DNA of 39,793 bases, from positions 1 to 39,793 of the forward strand of contig JAMDBW010000074.1 of NCBI GenBank assembly GCA_023487765.1. Direction: 5' to 3'. The DNA comes from Thermoplasmatota archaeon. Lineage in GTDB: Archaea > Thermoplasmatota > Thermoplasmata > Thermoplasmatales > Thermoplasmataceae. The notes under the pieces are model-generated. The model did no database searches. It was not told where the DNA came from and saw nothing but the letters and a program-made list of their open reading frames with translations. How positions within the stretch are numbered: the stretch's first letter is position 1; every line of letters starts with the position of its first letter. The translations under genes were made by a program, and so were the position numbers. This document shows, one piece after another, positions 1-9,214 of this stretch.

Positions 1-31
1 GATTTGAATTTCGATCTGTACACCGTCGGGA

Positions 32-2167
32 ATGGGTATTGCTGCCCATATAGATCACGGCAAGACTACCCTCAGCGATAATCTGATAGCCGGCGCTGGA
101 ATGATGAGTGAAGATCTCGCCGGAAAGCAGCTGATGCTTGACTTCGATGAACAGGAGCAGGCACGGGGGATTACAATCAACGCGGCTACGGCTTCAATGG
201 TCCACGAATCTCAGGGGAAGGAATACCTGATCAATCTGATCGACACTCCGGGACACGTAGATTTCGGCGGGGATGTCACAAGGGCCATGAGGGCTGTGGA
301 TGGCTGCATTATAGTGGTAGATGCGGTGGAAGGCGTTATGCCTCAAACTGAAACAGTCATTCGGCAGGCTTTGAGAGAAAGGGTGAAACCTGTTCTGTTC
401 ATAAATAAAGTTGACAGGCTCATAAATGAGCTGAAATTGAACGGAGATGAGATGCAGAAGAGATTCCTCAAGATTATCACCGACGTTAACAGACTGCTCG
501 GAAAATACGCTCCGGATGAATTCAAACAGACCTGGCAGGTCAATGTCCAGGACGGAAGAGTGGCCTTCGGTTCGGCATATCACAACTGGGCGATATCTGT
601 TCCCGCAATGGTGCAGTACAATATCTCCTTCAAGCAAATTGCTGAATTGGTGAAAGATGGAAAACAGAAGGAACTGGCAAAAAAAACTCAGCTGCACAAG
701 ATCATTCTGGATATGGTTATAAAACATCTTCCGAATCCGCTCGAAGCACAGAAATACAGGATTCCTCAAATATGGAAGGGAGACGCTTCTTCGGACATCG
801 GTATGGCCATGGCTAACTGTACCTACAACGGTCCGGTCAGCATGATGATAATCAAGATAATAGTTGATCCGCACGCCGGTGAAATTGCCGTTGGCAGGGT
901 TTTCAGCGGTACTGTCAGGAAGGGAACCGACCTTTATATAGTGGGACAGGGAGCAACCAAATTCAAGGTGCAGCTTCTGGCAATGATGGTTGGACCGGAC
1001 AGGATATCTGTTGACGAAATAGCTGCAGGAAATATTGCTGCCCTTGTTGGGCTGAAGGCTGCAATCGCCGGATCAACGGTGTCTTCAATCCCTAACATGG
1101 ATCCGTTTGAGCCGATGGTGCACTATTCAGATCCTGTTGTCACTCTGGCTATTGAGGCTAAACACACCTCGGATTTACCAAAGCTCATAGATGTTCTCAG
1201 GAGTGTTTCCAAGGCAGATCCGTCCATTCAGGTCGATATTAACCAGGAGACCGGGGAACACCTTATTTCCGGTATGGGAGAACTGCATCTGGAAGTCACA
1301 CTGTACAGGATCAAGAATGACTACAAGGTCGAGGTTCAAACATCCGATCCTCTGGTAGTTTACAGGGAGACTATTGATCACGTGGGAGGACCTTTTGAGG
1401 GCAAATCTCCAAATAAACACAACAAGTTCTATTTCGAAGTTGAACCACTCGGCGAGGAGGTCATACAACTCATAAAGGAAGGAAAAATACCTCAGGGTTC
1501 CAAATTCAAGGATAAGAAAGCACTGATGGAGAATCTGGAAAAAGCAGGTCTTGCCAGGGAAGAATCCAAGGGGCTGGTTCTCGTGAACGGAAACAACATA
1601 ATGACCGATGTGACAAAGGGTATACAGTACCTGGATGAAACCATGGAACTGCTTATTGAAAGTTTCACAGAGGTTATGGCGAGAGGTCCGCTGGCCAACG
1701 AGAAAGTTTATGGCATCAAGGCGAGACTGGTCGACGCAAAACTCCATGAGGACAGCATTCACAGGGGACCCGCACAGGTTATTCCAGCTGGAAGAAACTC
1801 AATTTACGGTGCCATGGCTCAGGGAAAGAGGGTCCTGATGGAACCTATGCAGAAAGTTTTCATCAATGTTCCCCAGGAAATCATGGGATCTGTCACAAAC
1901 GAAATCCAGCAGAGAAGAGGAGTGGTAGAAGAGATGACCCAGGAAGGCGACGATCTGGTGATTGTTGCTAAAGTTCCTGTTTCCGGAATGTTCGGTTTTG
2001 CATCCGCAATAAGGAGCGCAACTGGCGGAAAGGTACTCTGGAGCTCGGAAAACCATGGATATCAGAGAGTCCCGTCGGAACTGCAGAGGGAAATCGTTGC
2101 GAAGATTAGGGAGAGGAAAGGCCTCAAATCAGAACCCTACGACGAAGCCTATTATTCCCAACTCTAA
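32..2167 (+). CDS. fusA: Archaeal translation elongation factor 2 (EF-2); 5' end incomplete or abnormal at the window edge
   Basis: GIAAHIDHGKTTLSDNL (G1), DTPGHVDFGGDVTRAMRAVDG, NKVDRLI, and the diphthamide-loop region EDSIHRGPAQVIPAGRNSIYGAM. The usual ~25 residues before the G1 motif are absent; in-frame TGA at 5-7. Confidence 0.96.
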   Translation: MGIAAHIDHGKTTLSDNLIAGAGMMSEDLAGKQLMLDFDEQEQARGITINAATASMVHESQGKEYLINLIDTPGHVDFGGDVTRAMRAVDGCIIVVDAVEGVMPQTETVIRQALRERVKPVLFINKVDRLINELKLNGDEMQKRFLKIITDVNRLLGKYAPDEFKQTWQVNVQDGRVAFGSAYHNWAISVPAMVQYNISFKQIAELVKDGKQKELAKKTQLHKIILDMVIKHLPNPLEAQKYRIPQIWKGDASSDIGMAMANCTYNGPVSMMIIKIIVDPHAGEIAVGRVFSGTVRKGTDLYIVGQGATKFKVQLLAMMVGPDRISVDEIAAGNIAALVGLKAAIAGSTVSSIPNMDPFEPMVHYSDPVVTLAIEAKHTSDLPKLIDVLRSVSKADPSIQVDINQETGEHLISGMGELHLEVTLYRIKNDYKVEVQTSDPLVVYRETIDHVGGPFEGKSPNKHNKFYFEVEPLGEEVIQLIKEGKIPQGSKFKDKKALMENLEKAGLAREESKGLVLVNGNNIMTDVTKGIQYLDETMELLIESFTEVMARGPLANEKVYGIKARLVDAKLHEDSIHRGPAQVIPAGRNSIYGAMAQGKRVLMEPMQKVFINVPQEIMGSVTNEIQQRRGVVEEMTQEGDDLVIVAKVPVSGMFGFASAIRSATGGKVLWSSENHGYQRVPSELQREIVAKIRERKGLKSEPYDEAYYSQL

Positions 2168-2222
2168 TCTATTTTTGTTTATTCAAAGTCTCTTTTTTCA
2201 ATTGTAATTTTTATAAAATAAC
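2167..2222. terminator. T/A-rich intergenic stretch between convergent fusA and lysA-like genes, plausible archaeal oligo-T terminators
   Basis: ctatttttgtttattcaaagtctcttttttcaattgtaatttttataaaataa, with T-runs on the + strand right after the EF-2 stop. Confidence 0.4.
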
Positions 2223-3521
2223 TTATTTCCCGGAATTATCCAGCAGATGATCCGGGATTTTTGTGTTCCGGACGAAATCCTCGAATTTATCACGTTCTCT
2301 CACGACATGAATTCCGTCATCAGAAAGAAGTATCTCCCTGGCTCTTGTCCTTCCATTGTAATTACTGCTCATGCTGCTGACGTATGACCCCGATGTAAAC
2401 ACGGCTATGATATCATCAATCCTGGCTTCAGGAAATTCCCGTTCTTTTGCGATCCTGTCAGTGTTCTCGCATATCTGGCCGACAATTTCCTTTGGACCTG
2501 ACAAAGCCCGGGAAAGGTCATTTGCCAGAACGATATGGTGATAAGCACCATACAGTGCAGTTCTCAACATGATATTCATGCCAATATCCGTGCCCACAAA
2601 GGTCTTTGTATAGGACTTGATGTTGTTCACCCTCCCGAGAAGAACGGTAGTATCTGCAGAAATATACCTTCCAGGCTCAATCAGTAACTTAGGATTGCCA
2701 AGACCGTATTGCGCGTTTGCTTTCTCCAGACTATTTATAACGCTGCTGGCAACAGTATCGACGTTGAGCTCTTTCTCTTCCGGCCTGTAAGGAACTCCAA
2801 ATCCTCCGCCGAGGTCAATGAAATCGAATTTGATGCCCGTTTCACGGGAAATTCTTCCTGCAGCATTAAAAATCTCTCCCGCTACGTGCTCAAAATGATC
2901 AGGAGACAGTACATTAGATCCAATCATCACGTGGATTCCAAATTTTCTCACGCCAATTTCACGGGCTTGTCTGTAGGCTTCCGCTGCATAACTCTCCGGC
3001 ATTCCAAACTTTGCGTTTGGACCAGCAGTGGTCGTGCCTGGAAATTCCCCCTTCTCTATGTTCAGGTTTATTCTGAACGAGGCAGTTTCCGGGTGTTTAT
3101 CGCCGAGGATATTCAATTGACCGATGTCGTCAAAATTTACGGCGACGCCGTTTTTTAATGCTTCCAGCAGTTCATCCCTGCTGGCATTATTCGGTGAGAA
3201 TAGTATCTTTTCAACCGGAACCCCGCAATATCTGGCGATATTCAGTTCATTAATGGAAGAAACGTCCACTCCCGATCCTTCATCCCTCAGGATTGAGATC
3301 ACAGCAGGGTTGGAATTTGATTTTATTGCGTACCGGATTTCAAAGCGAGAATACAGTGATGAAAATGCGTTATATATTCTCCGATAATTTTCCCTGAGTC
3401 TTTTTTCGGAAGTAACCAGGAGTGGTGTTCCGTGGAGGTCACACAACTCACAAAGGTCGTGATCTTCCAGGAATAATCTGTTATCTCTGCTGGTGAACGG
3501 TGGAAAAATTACTTGATTCAT
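2223..3521 (-). CDS. lysA: Diaminopimelate decarboxylase-like PLP enzyme (fold type III)
   Basis: IRYAIKSNSNPAV (PLP Lys), GIHVMIGSNV (variant of HxHIGSQ), DLGGGFGVPY, IEPGRYI, CENTD (variant of CESSD), FTSGSYVSSMSSNYNGRTRAREIL. Confidence 0.85.
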   Translation of the reverse strand: MNQVIFPPFTSRDNRLFLEDHDLCELCDLHGTPLLVTSEKRLRENYRRIYNAFSSLYSRFEIRYAIKSNSNPAVISILRDEGSGVDVSSINELNIARYCGVPVEKILFSPNNASRDELLEALKNGVAVNFDDIGQLNILGDKHPETASFRINLNIEKGEFPGTTTAGPNAKFGMPESYAAEAYRQAREIGVRKFGIHVMIGSNVLSPDHFEHVAGEIFNAAGRISRETGIKFDFIDLGGGFGVPYRPEEKELNVDTVASSVINSLEKANAQYGLGNPKLLIEPGRYISADTTVLLGRVNNIKSYTKTFVGTDIGMNIMLRTALYGAYHHIVLANDLSRALSGPKEIVGQICENTDRIAKEREFPEARIDDIIAVFTSGSYVSSMSSNYNGRTRAREILLSDDGIHVVRERDKFEDFVRNTKIPDHLLDNSGK

Positions 3522-3543
3522 CGGGGGATGAATCCCGGTCAGG

Positions 3544-3554
3544 ATATAAATAAA
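3544..3554 (-). promoter_or_regulatory. TATA box for the lysA-like gene
   Basis: tttatttatat on the minus strand, ~23-33 nt upstream of the ATG at 3521, consistent with a leaderless transcript. Confidence 0.5.
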
Positions 3555-3566
3555 TCAATCATGAAT

Positions 3567-4676
3567 TCAGGTAAAATCTTTGTGAATTTTCGTGACGGTG
3601 TTTATGAGCAGTTGATCCACTATTTCATTTGCAGGTTTTTCAGCGTTGGTATAATTATTGACCGCTATGCTGAAGGATATCCCAAGCTTCCTGATGTAGC
3701 CTGACAGAGTTGAAACTCCATAGAGGCTTCCCGTCTTTGCTCTGACTTCAAATCCGGAAAGCTCTGAAAGCCGGTTCTTCAGCGTACCCTTTCCCGGGCA
3801 GGGCAAATAATCAATAAAATCACAATCTCCTGACTCTACGATTTTGTGAACAAGTTGGGACAGGAAACTTGTCGGGACAGCATTGAGTCTTGAGAGGCCT
3901 GAACCATCTGCAATGCTGATTCCGGAAATATCCAGTCCCAATTGATCCAGGAAGTTCATTATAATTTTGATGGAATCGCTCCAGCTACCTCTTCTGTTCT
4001 GAATTGCGTGGGAAAGATATTTTGTCAGAACCTCGGTGGAGAAGTTGCAGCTCACTTCTTCAATGTGACCCAGAATGTCTCCGATGGTTTCCCTGTGAGT
4101 AAAGAGAATTTCTCCTGCTTCTAAATCATTTCTCCGGATACTTGGTCTGCCGCTCTTGCCCATCAACTTCCATAACGCCTTTCCCAGGTTCTGGATTTGA
4201 TCAGGGTGCGCTAAAGTACCATCCGAATGACAGGAATCAGGGGTGTGTATCTGCCTCCCCCCCTTCATGTAGCAGCCCTCGTTCAATGAAAACGCGGAAA
4301 TACCACTCTGATAACAGAATGATTTGTTGTCTATGGCCCATCCTGGCGCATATCTCTGTCCGTCCAGGACCTTATCGGCGAATACCAGCCTGTTGATCTT
4401 TTCTCCAGCATTGCCAATAGCATCAGAAGCGCTGGTAAGATCTTCCCGGGAGAATAATGGCATAGGTCCGCCGCTGACCACAAGAGAATGGCCCCGTATT
4501 GAAAAGTCAGTTTCAAGTTCGTGGTTCTTTCCGAGAAGTTTGTATATTGCAAACCCGCTGATTATTTTCATATTCGAGGCGGGCAGAACAGGGATATCTT
4601 CGTTCATGGAGGATATGGTTTTGCCATCCCTGTCACGAAAAGAGTATGAGAGGAGATAATTCATGGAACGGAGCAT
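3567..4676 (-). CDS. D-alanyl-D-alanine carboxypeptidase/endopeptidase, S13 (PBP4/DacB-like), no evident signal peptide
   Basis: S13 motifs: PASNMKI (SxxK), VSCNFSTEVLTKYLS (SxN), IADGSGLSRLN, VRAKTGSLYGVSTLSGYI (KTG). TATA aatttataaatt at 4687-4698 may fit the internal Met at 4664 better as a leaderless start. Confidence 0.83.
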   Translation of the reverse strand: MLRSMNYLLSYSFRDRDGKTISSMNEDIPVLPASNMKIISGFAIYKLLGKNHELETDFSIRGHSLVVSGGPMPLFSREDLTSASDAIGNAGEKINRLVFADKVLDGQRYAPGWAIDNKSFCYQSGISAFSLNEGCYMKGGRQIHTPDSCHSDGTLAHPDQIQNLGKALWKLMGKSGRPSIRRNDLEAGEILFTHRETIGDILGHIEEVSCNFSTEVLTKYLSHAIQNRRGSWSDSIKIIMNFLDQLGLDISGISIADGSGLSRLNAVPTSFLSQLVHKIVESGDCDFIDYLPCPGKGTLKNRLSELSGFEVRAKTGSLYGVSTLSGYIRKLGISFSIAVNNYTNAEKPANEIVDQLLINTVTKIHKDFT

Positions 4677-4772
4677 CTTGAGGGTTAATTTATAAATTTT
4701 GAAAATGACTTTCCTTGCACGTCAATTATTATAAGAAATTATCCCCACATCATTGGGAGAAATAATGCATCT

Positions 4773-5996
4773 TCATCGCTTTTTCAATACATAAACTACT
4801 ATCCCCGCAACTGCCAGTATGATGGATGTGGCCAGAATCGAGAGCGAAAACATTTCGCCAAGTCCAAATATGGATAATCCCTGCTCACCATTGTATAGCG
4901 TTACATTTGCATAAGCAGTTCCGTTACTTCCGGTTGATTCAACTTCTATCTCATTTTTTCCCGGGATCATGGAAAGATTGAAACTTTGGGATGTGGATAC
5001 CGTAACCCCATTATCTTTCCACTGGTATGTGTAGTTCCCGAATCCAACCCCGTCCGGGAACGAAGCGATTATTAGCATTCTGCTGCGACCGGGAACTGTT
5101 GTCTGCGACGAATTCACGATCATATCGCCAATTATTCCCGTAATTCGGACAGTCTTCAGTGGCGAGATGGTTGGCATATGCATGTAAAGGGCTGAGACAT
5201 TTTGTCCCTCAAGGGTCAGGAGCCCATAAAAGCTGATATTATAATCAATACCGGGATCATACTGCCACATGCCTGCAGGATCAGTCTGAATAACCGTTCC
5301 ATTTCCAGCATAAAGTGTTGCATGGCCATTTTCAGCTCCACCGTCGACAATCACGTCTCCCGGGGACAGGAAATATGAAGGGAACATGCTGTCATTCGTT
5401 ACATAGTATACCGAGGCATGAGGTGATCCGTAATACGAGGCAGGTATCGGTTGATAGCCTATTGTCTGTTCATCAGTGGCATTAACCGGGAAAACTGGAA
5501 GATCATAACCGGCAAGATAGTCTGCAAGCCTGTAAACCCCAACAATTCCATAGCTTCCGACGAAATTGTTGTGATCATACCCCGTCAGGTTATCCCCGGG
5601 AGGATTCGAAGAAAGGGATGAGAGTCCACCGGAAATCAATGCCTCGGAAACAAAATGAGCACAGTCCTCGGAACCATAGTGATCCAGGTTTTTCTGAAAC
5701 ACCGTCGCGTTAGTTCCGGACGGGTAGGTTGATGAATGGTAGTAGTTCTGGTCTATGAGCCTGGCATAGCTTACGGCATTTTGACCGTTGTAAGAATAAC
5801 CCGGGTAATAATAACTTGAAGAACCTGATGATATCCGGCCGTATGGAACACTATTTACCACTGTTGCGTGTGCTGTCGGATTGCAGTTAAATGCGTTGAA
5901 TGATAGCAGTACAAGGCTTAGAACCGATATGAACACAAAAAGCAGTTTTAAATTTGATATTCTGTGAATACTGCCTGAAATATCTTCCTTAACCAC
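4773..5996 (-). CDS. Secreted, C-terminally membrane-anchored amidase/cysteine-peptidase-like protein (Amidase_6-like) with Ig/PKD-like domain
   Basis: GTG start; N-terminal hydrophobic signal (LKLLFVFISVLSLVLLSFNAF); NAVSYARLIDQNYY...EDCAHFVSEALISGG (Cys), PGDVIVDGGAENGHATLYAGNG (His); C-terminal TM ILATSIILAVAGIVVYVLKKR. Confidence 0.68.
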   Translation of the reverse strand: MVKEDISGSIHRISNLKLLFVFISVLSLVLLSFNAFNCNPTAHATVVNSVPYGRISSGSSSYYYPGYSYNGQNAVSYARLIDQNYYHSSTYPSGTNATVFQKNLDHYGSEDCAHFVSEALISGGLSSLSSNPPGDNLTGYDHNNFVGSYGIVGVYRLADYLAGYDLPVFPVNATDEQTIGYQPIPASYYGSPHASVYYVTNDSMFPSYFLSPGDVIVDGGAENGHATLYAGNGTVIQTDPAGMWQYDPGIDYNISFYGLLTLEGQNVSALYMHMPTISPLKTVRITGIIGDMIVNSSQTTVPGRSRMLIIASFPDGVGFGNYTYQWKDNGVTVSTSQSFNLSMIPGKNEIEVESTGSNGTAYANVTLYNGEQGLSIFGLGEMFSLSILATSIILAVAGIVVYVLKKR

Positions 5997-6093
5997 GTTA
6001 CTTGTACACGCTTTCCCATGTTATATTTGTACCGGCTTAATCACTTTCAGTCGCCTGGAGAATACTGGCAAACTCATTTCTGTTCCATAAGAA

Positions 6094-7194
6094 TCAGAAT
6101 TGCAGGTCCTTGAGGCCATTGAAAGTGATCTTGCCCAGCGGGATCAGCTTTTTTGCACCTGACGCTCCGGAATTTGATGTCTTCAGTCTTGATGAAAGAT
6201 AACCAATCACCGCAAATGCCAGCGCTTCGCGGAATTCATGGGGCACACCCATAGAATCGCTTACCTGAAATTTCCCGGGGAAAAGTTCTGATAATCTCTT
6301 TGTAAAATATCCATTCTTTACTCCACCTCCGGCGCAAACAAGCCTGAGGCCGGCAGGAAAATGTTTCCTGACGTTGTGCTCTATGCTCCGAACCGTGAAC
6401 TCGGCAAGTGTAGTTATGATGTCTTCCGGGGGATACTTCGAAAAAGAAGGATTTTCAAGTATCTCTTCAAGAAATTGGGAGCCAAATCTTTCCCTGCCGC
6501 AGCTCTTCGGAGGGTCCGCGTTGACGAATTCGTCTTTCATCAGCACATCGAGGAGCCCTCGAATCACTTTTCCGGAAAGAGCTATTGTTCCATCCTGGTC
6601 ATACTCCCTTTTGAACAGAATTCTCATGGCTCCGTCCAGAAGCATGTTTCCGGGTCCCAGATCGAACCCGGTTATGTGCTCACCGGTGAAGGAAACATTT
6701 GAAATTCCGCCTATGTTAAGAACCAGTAAACCGGGCCCGAAGAGTATACTGTCTGCCAAAGGAACCAGTGGTGCACCCATTCCGCCTGCAGCTACATCAC
6801 CTGACCTGAAATCTGATATGACCGGGATGTTCAGATGGACAGAAAGCGGTTCCACCGCTCCAATCTGGAATGTGCCTCCATGGACACCTCCGGACTGCTC
6901 CGCATGGTACAGAGTATGGCCGGAAAAAACGGCAACTTCGGGCCTATTCTTCATCTTATCTGCTGCCCGGATTAACTCCTGTCCTAAATTCCAATGGGCA
7001 CTGTTCACGCTCTCCAGAGATCCCCTGCCGCTGTTTGTCAACATAAGAAGTTCATCGCGAACGTGCGGCATAAATTCGTGGACACCGCTTTCAATTATGT
7101 GGAAATTTATTCCTCTTTCATTCTCTTCCAGATCAGCAATAACCCAACTTATGCCGTCTGTGGACGTGCCTGACATCATGGAAAGGACCCTCAT
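6094..7194 (-). CDS. anmK: Anhydro-N-acetylmuramic acid kinase
   Basis: MRVLSMMSGTSTDGISWVIADL, FSGHTLYHAEQSGGVHGGTFQIG, VISDFRSGDVAAGGMGAPLVPLADSILF, LNIGGISNVSF, GFDLGPGNMLLDGAM, VCAGGGVKNGYFTKRL. The start was moved from 7413 to the internal ATG at 7194, which matches the family N-terminus and removes overlap with the upstream gene. Confidence 0.95.
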   Translation of the reverse strand: MRVLSMMSGTSTDGISWVIADLEENERGINFHIIESGVHEFMPHVRDELLMLTNSGRGSLESVNSAHWNLGQELIRAADKMKNRPEVAVFSGHTLYHAEQSGGVHGGTFQIGAVEPLSVHLNIPVISDFRSGDVAAGGMGAPLVPLADSILFGPGLLVLNIGGISNVSFTGEHITGFDLGPGNMLLDGAMRILFKREYDQDGTIALSGKVIRGLLDVLMKDEFVNADPPKSCGRERFGSQFLEEILENPSFSKYPPEDIITTLAEFTVRSIEHNVRKHFPAGLRLVCAGGGVKNGYFTKRLSELFPGKFQVSDSMGVPHEFREALAFAVIGYLSSRLKTSNSGASGAKKLIPLGKITFNGLKDLQF

Positions 7195-7309
7195 GTGAAG
7201 TGCCTCCTGAAACAACCGGATTCCTGAAATAAAGTGAAGCCTGCAACCAGTCGGACATTCCATTGGACACGGGAAGGACCTACGAATTTTATTAGATACA
7301 TCTGACACC

Positions 7310-7999
7310 TTAGAGGCTTTTGTCGACTCTCCCAATCTTTTCGAATATTGAAAGCAGTTCCCTGGAATATTTGCTCCCGTCAGAGAGGTCTGTCGTGCTG
7401 ATGGAAGCGTCATGGCCGTTTGCGTGGATTATCCTGTTATTTCCAAGGTACAGGGCGACGTGATTCCTGAAGAAAACAAGGTCTCCCGGTATCGCTTTTT
7501 CAAATCCCGGAACATCGGCAGTGAAATCCCTCTGCCAGTCTGCATTGCGGGGGAGTTCCTTTCCAATGAATCTGTACAGCCTCTGGACAAAGCCTGAGCA
7601 ATCAAAACCGAAATCAGAAGTGCCTCCCCAGAGGTATGGTATTCCAAGAAAACCCCTTGAAAGTTCGGGCACAGAAAAATCGAAGTTGCCAATCTCCGTC
7701 AGTATATCACCCGGGAATCCATATTTATTCACATCTTCCCTGCTGACATAAGATCCAAAGGGGAATCTGGCGGTTTCTGCAATATAACTGGCCTTCAGCT
7801 TATACGCCCGCGGTTCTCCATCCACTACGAGTCTCGATTTCATGTATCCCTGAAGGCCGTCGCGTCCCTCAATGAGAGAATAGTCAGAGTGTGTGGAAAT
7901 TACCTTGAGTTCCTCTCCATAAATCAGTTGTGAATCTCTTTCAGATTCGAATTTTGGTTCTTTCCGGATATCCGCAACACTAATTCCGACGAAATACAC
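7310..7999 (-). CDS. NlpC/P60 endopeptidase with SH3b-like N-terminal region (YkfC-like gamma-D-Glu-diamino acid endopeptidase), no signal peptide
   Basis: RGFLGIPYLWGGTSDFGFDCSGFVQRLYRFIGKELPRNADWQRDF (catalytic Cys), GDLVFFRNHVALYLGNNRIIHANGHD (catalytic His residues). Confidence 0.9.
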   Translation of the reverse strand: MYFVGISVADIRKEPKFESERDSQLIYGEELKVISTHSDYSLIEGRDGLQGYMKSRLVVDGEPRAYKLKASYIAETARFPFGSYVSREDVNKYGFPGDILTEIGNFDFSVPELSRGFLGIPYLWGGTSDFGFDCSGFVQRLYRFIGKELPRNADWQRDFTADVPGFEKAIPGDLVFFRNHVALYLGNNRIIHANGHDASISTTDLSDGSKYSRELLSIFEKIGRVDKSL

Positions 8000-8176
8000 A
8001 ATGGAGTATTCCGGCGCATATTAACAATTTTCGTCAGAACAACCTCTTAAGCCCTTACGGTCGGCATTCAGATGTCCCGCTGCCTGCATGCCATGTCCGG
8101 ATACAAGTTCCAGAATTTAGAGAAGTTATTTTAGCGGAATGTCATTTGCGTCTAATGCAACGAGAGGTAGCTGATC

Positions 8177-9157
8177 TTGGAACAAATGATACGGGAAATA
8201 TATGAACAGTCTGAGATTCTGGACAAAATACTGGCCTCCACCAGGGAAAGTATTGGCAAAGCAAATGCGGAAATAAGGAAAGCCCGCCGCATATTTCTCA
8301 CCGGCAGCGGAACCAGCCTCCACGCTGCAATGCTTTACCAGATATTGCTGAATCGAACAGGAATATCACCAGTCTCCATTCCGGCATCAGAATTCCATTA
8401 CTGGTTCACCAGGGGGGCAGTCTTTTCCGACAGTGTTCTCATAGTATTCAGTCAGTCAGGAGAAAGTTCCGATGCCCTCAACGCGGCAGGTTTCGGAAAG
8501 GAACTTGGAATGACCGTCATAGGGATAACAAACGGCGAGAATAGCGAACTGTACGAGTTATCAGATATTCCGATCTTCACGAATGCCGGCAAGGAAATGG
8601 CTCTGGCGGCAACAAAATCATACATCGCGCAAATTACGGTCATACTGGAAAGTTATATGCTTCTCTGCAACAGGGATCTGAAAGATTCAATTCCGGTGAT
8701 AAAGTCATCAATCAGGGAAATATTCGCCGATGAAGAGAACATTCGCGACATTGCAGGCAGACTCGGAAACCACGTAGTTTTTCTTGGTTCGAGATTATTA
8801 TTCCCGACGGCCCTGGAAGGGGCATTGAAGATGAAAGAATCCTCCAACACTATATCAGATGGATATGCGATCAGGGAATTCATACATGGACCCAAACAGG
8901 TTGTAGGCAACGGCACGAGCATTATCCTGCTGGATGGTGGAACCACAACCGGTGAAATCTCCATGTTGAGAGAATTCGGTGCATCTCTCACAGATATTTC
9001 CGAAAGTCCCGAATCGGATATACGGGTTCCGCACATAGACGATATCCTGAAGCCGATTCTCTATATAGTGCCTTTACAAATGATTGCTTATTACAGGGCG
9101 ATCAGCAAAGGACTCGACCCGGATAAACCTGATAAGTTGAGTAAAGTTGTCAGGTGA
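8177..9157 (+). CDS. SIS-domain glucosamine-6-phosphate deaminase/isomerase (GlmS isomerase-domain / NagB-II type)
   Basis: TTG start (ATG at 8186 as alternative); IFLTGSGTSLHAAMLYQILL, VFSQSGESSDALNAA, ATKSYIAQITVI, FLGSRLLFPTALEGALKMKESSNTISDGYAIREFIHGP; no glutaminase domain. Confidence 0.85.
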   Translation: MEQMIREIYEQSEILDKILASTRESIGKANAEIRKARRIFLTGSGTSLHAAMLYQILLNRTGISPVSIPASEFHYWFTRGAVFSDSVLIVFSQSGESSDALNAAGFGKELGMTVIGITNGENSELYELSDIPIFTNAGKEMALAATKSYIAQITVILESYMLLCNRDLKDSIPVIKSSIREIFADEENIRDIAGRLGNHVVFLGSRLLFPTALEGALKMKESSNTISDGYAIREFIHGPKQVVGNGTSIILLDGGTTTGEISMLREFGASLTDISESPESDIRVPHIDDILKPILYIVPLQMIAYYRAISKGLDPDKPDKLSKVVR

Positions 9158-9214
9158 TCCTCCAGCGGCTTTGCACGAATCGAAAAACAACAGTATTACC
9201 CTGAGGGGAATCAA

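Noticed and set aside
194-874. 226-aa minus ORF antisense to EF-2
   Set aside because: Lies wholly within the unambiguous EF-2 gene; no recognisable domain.
1175-1762. 195-aa minus ORF antisense to EF-2
   Set aside because: Antisense shadow of conserved EF-2 codons; no family resemblance.
2709-3158. 149-aa plus ORF antisense to the lysA-like gene
   Set aside because: Shadow ORF without recognisable domain.
6374-7198. 274-aa plus ORF antisense to anmK
   Set aside because: AnmK motifs on the minus strand are decisive; the plus translation is low-complexity shadow sequence.
7195-7413. N-terminal 73-residue extension of AnmK in the ORF track
   Set aside because: Not family-like and overlaps the NlpC/P60 gene; the internal ATG at 7194 matches the canonical AnmK start.
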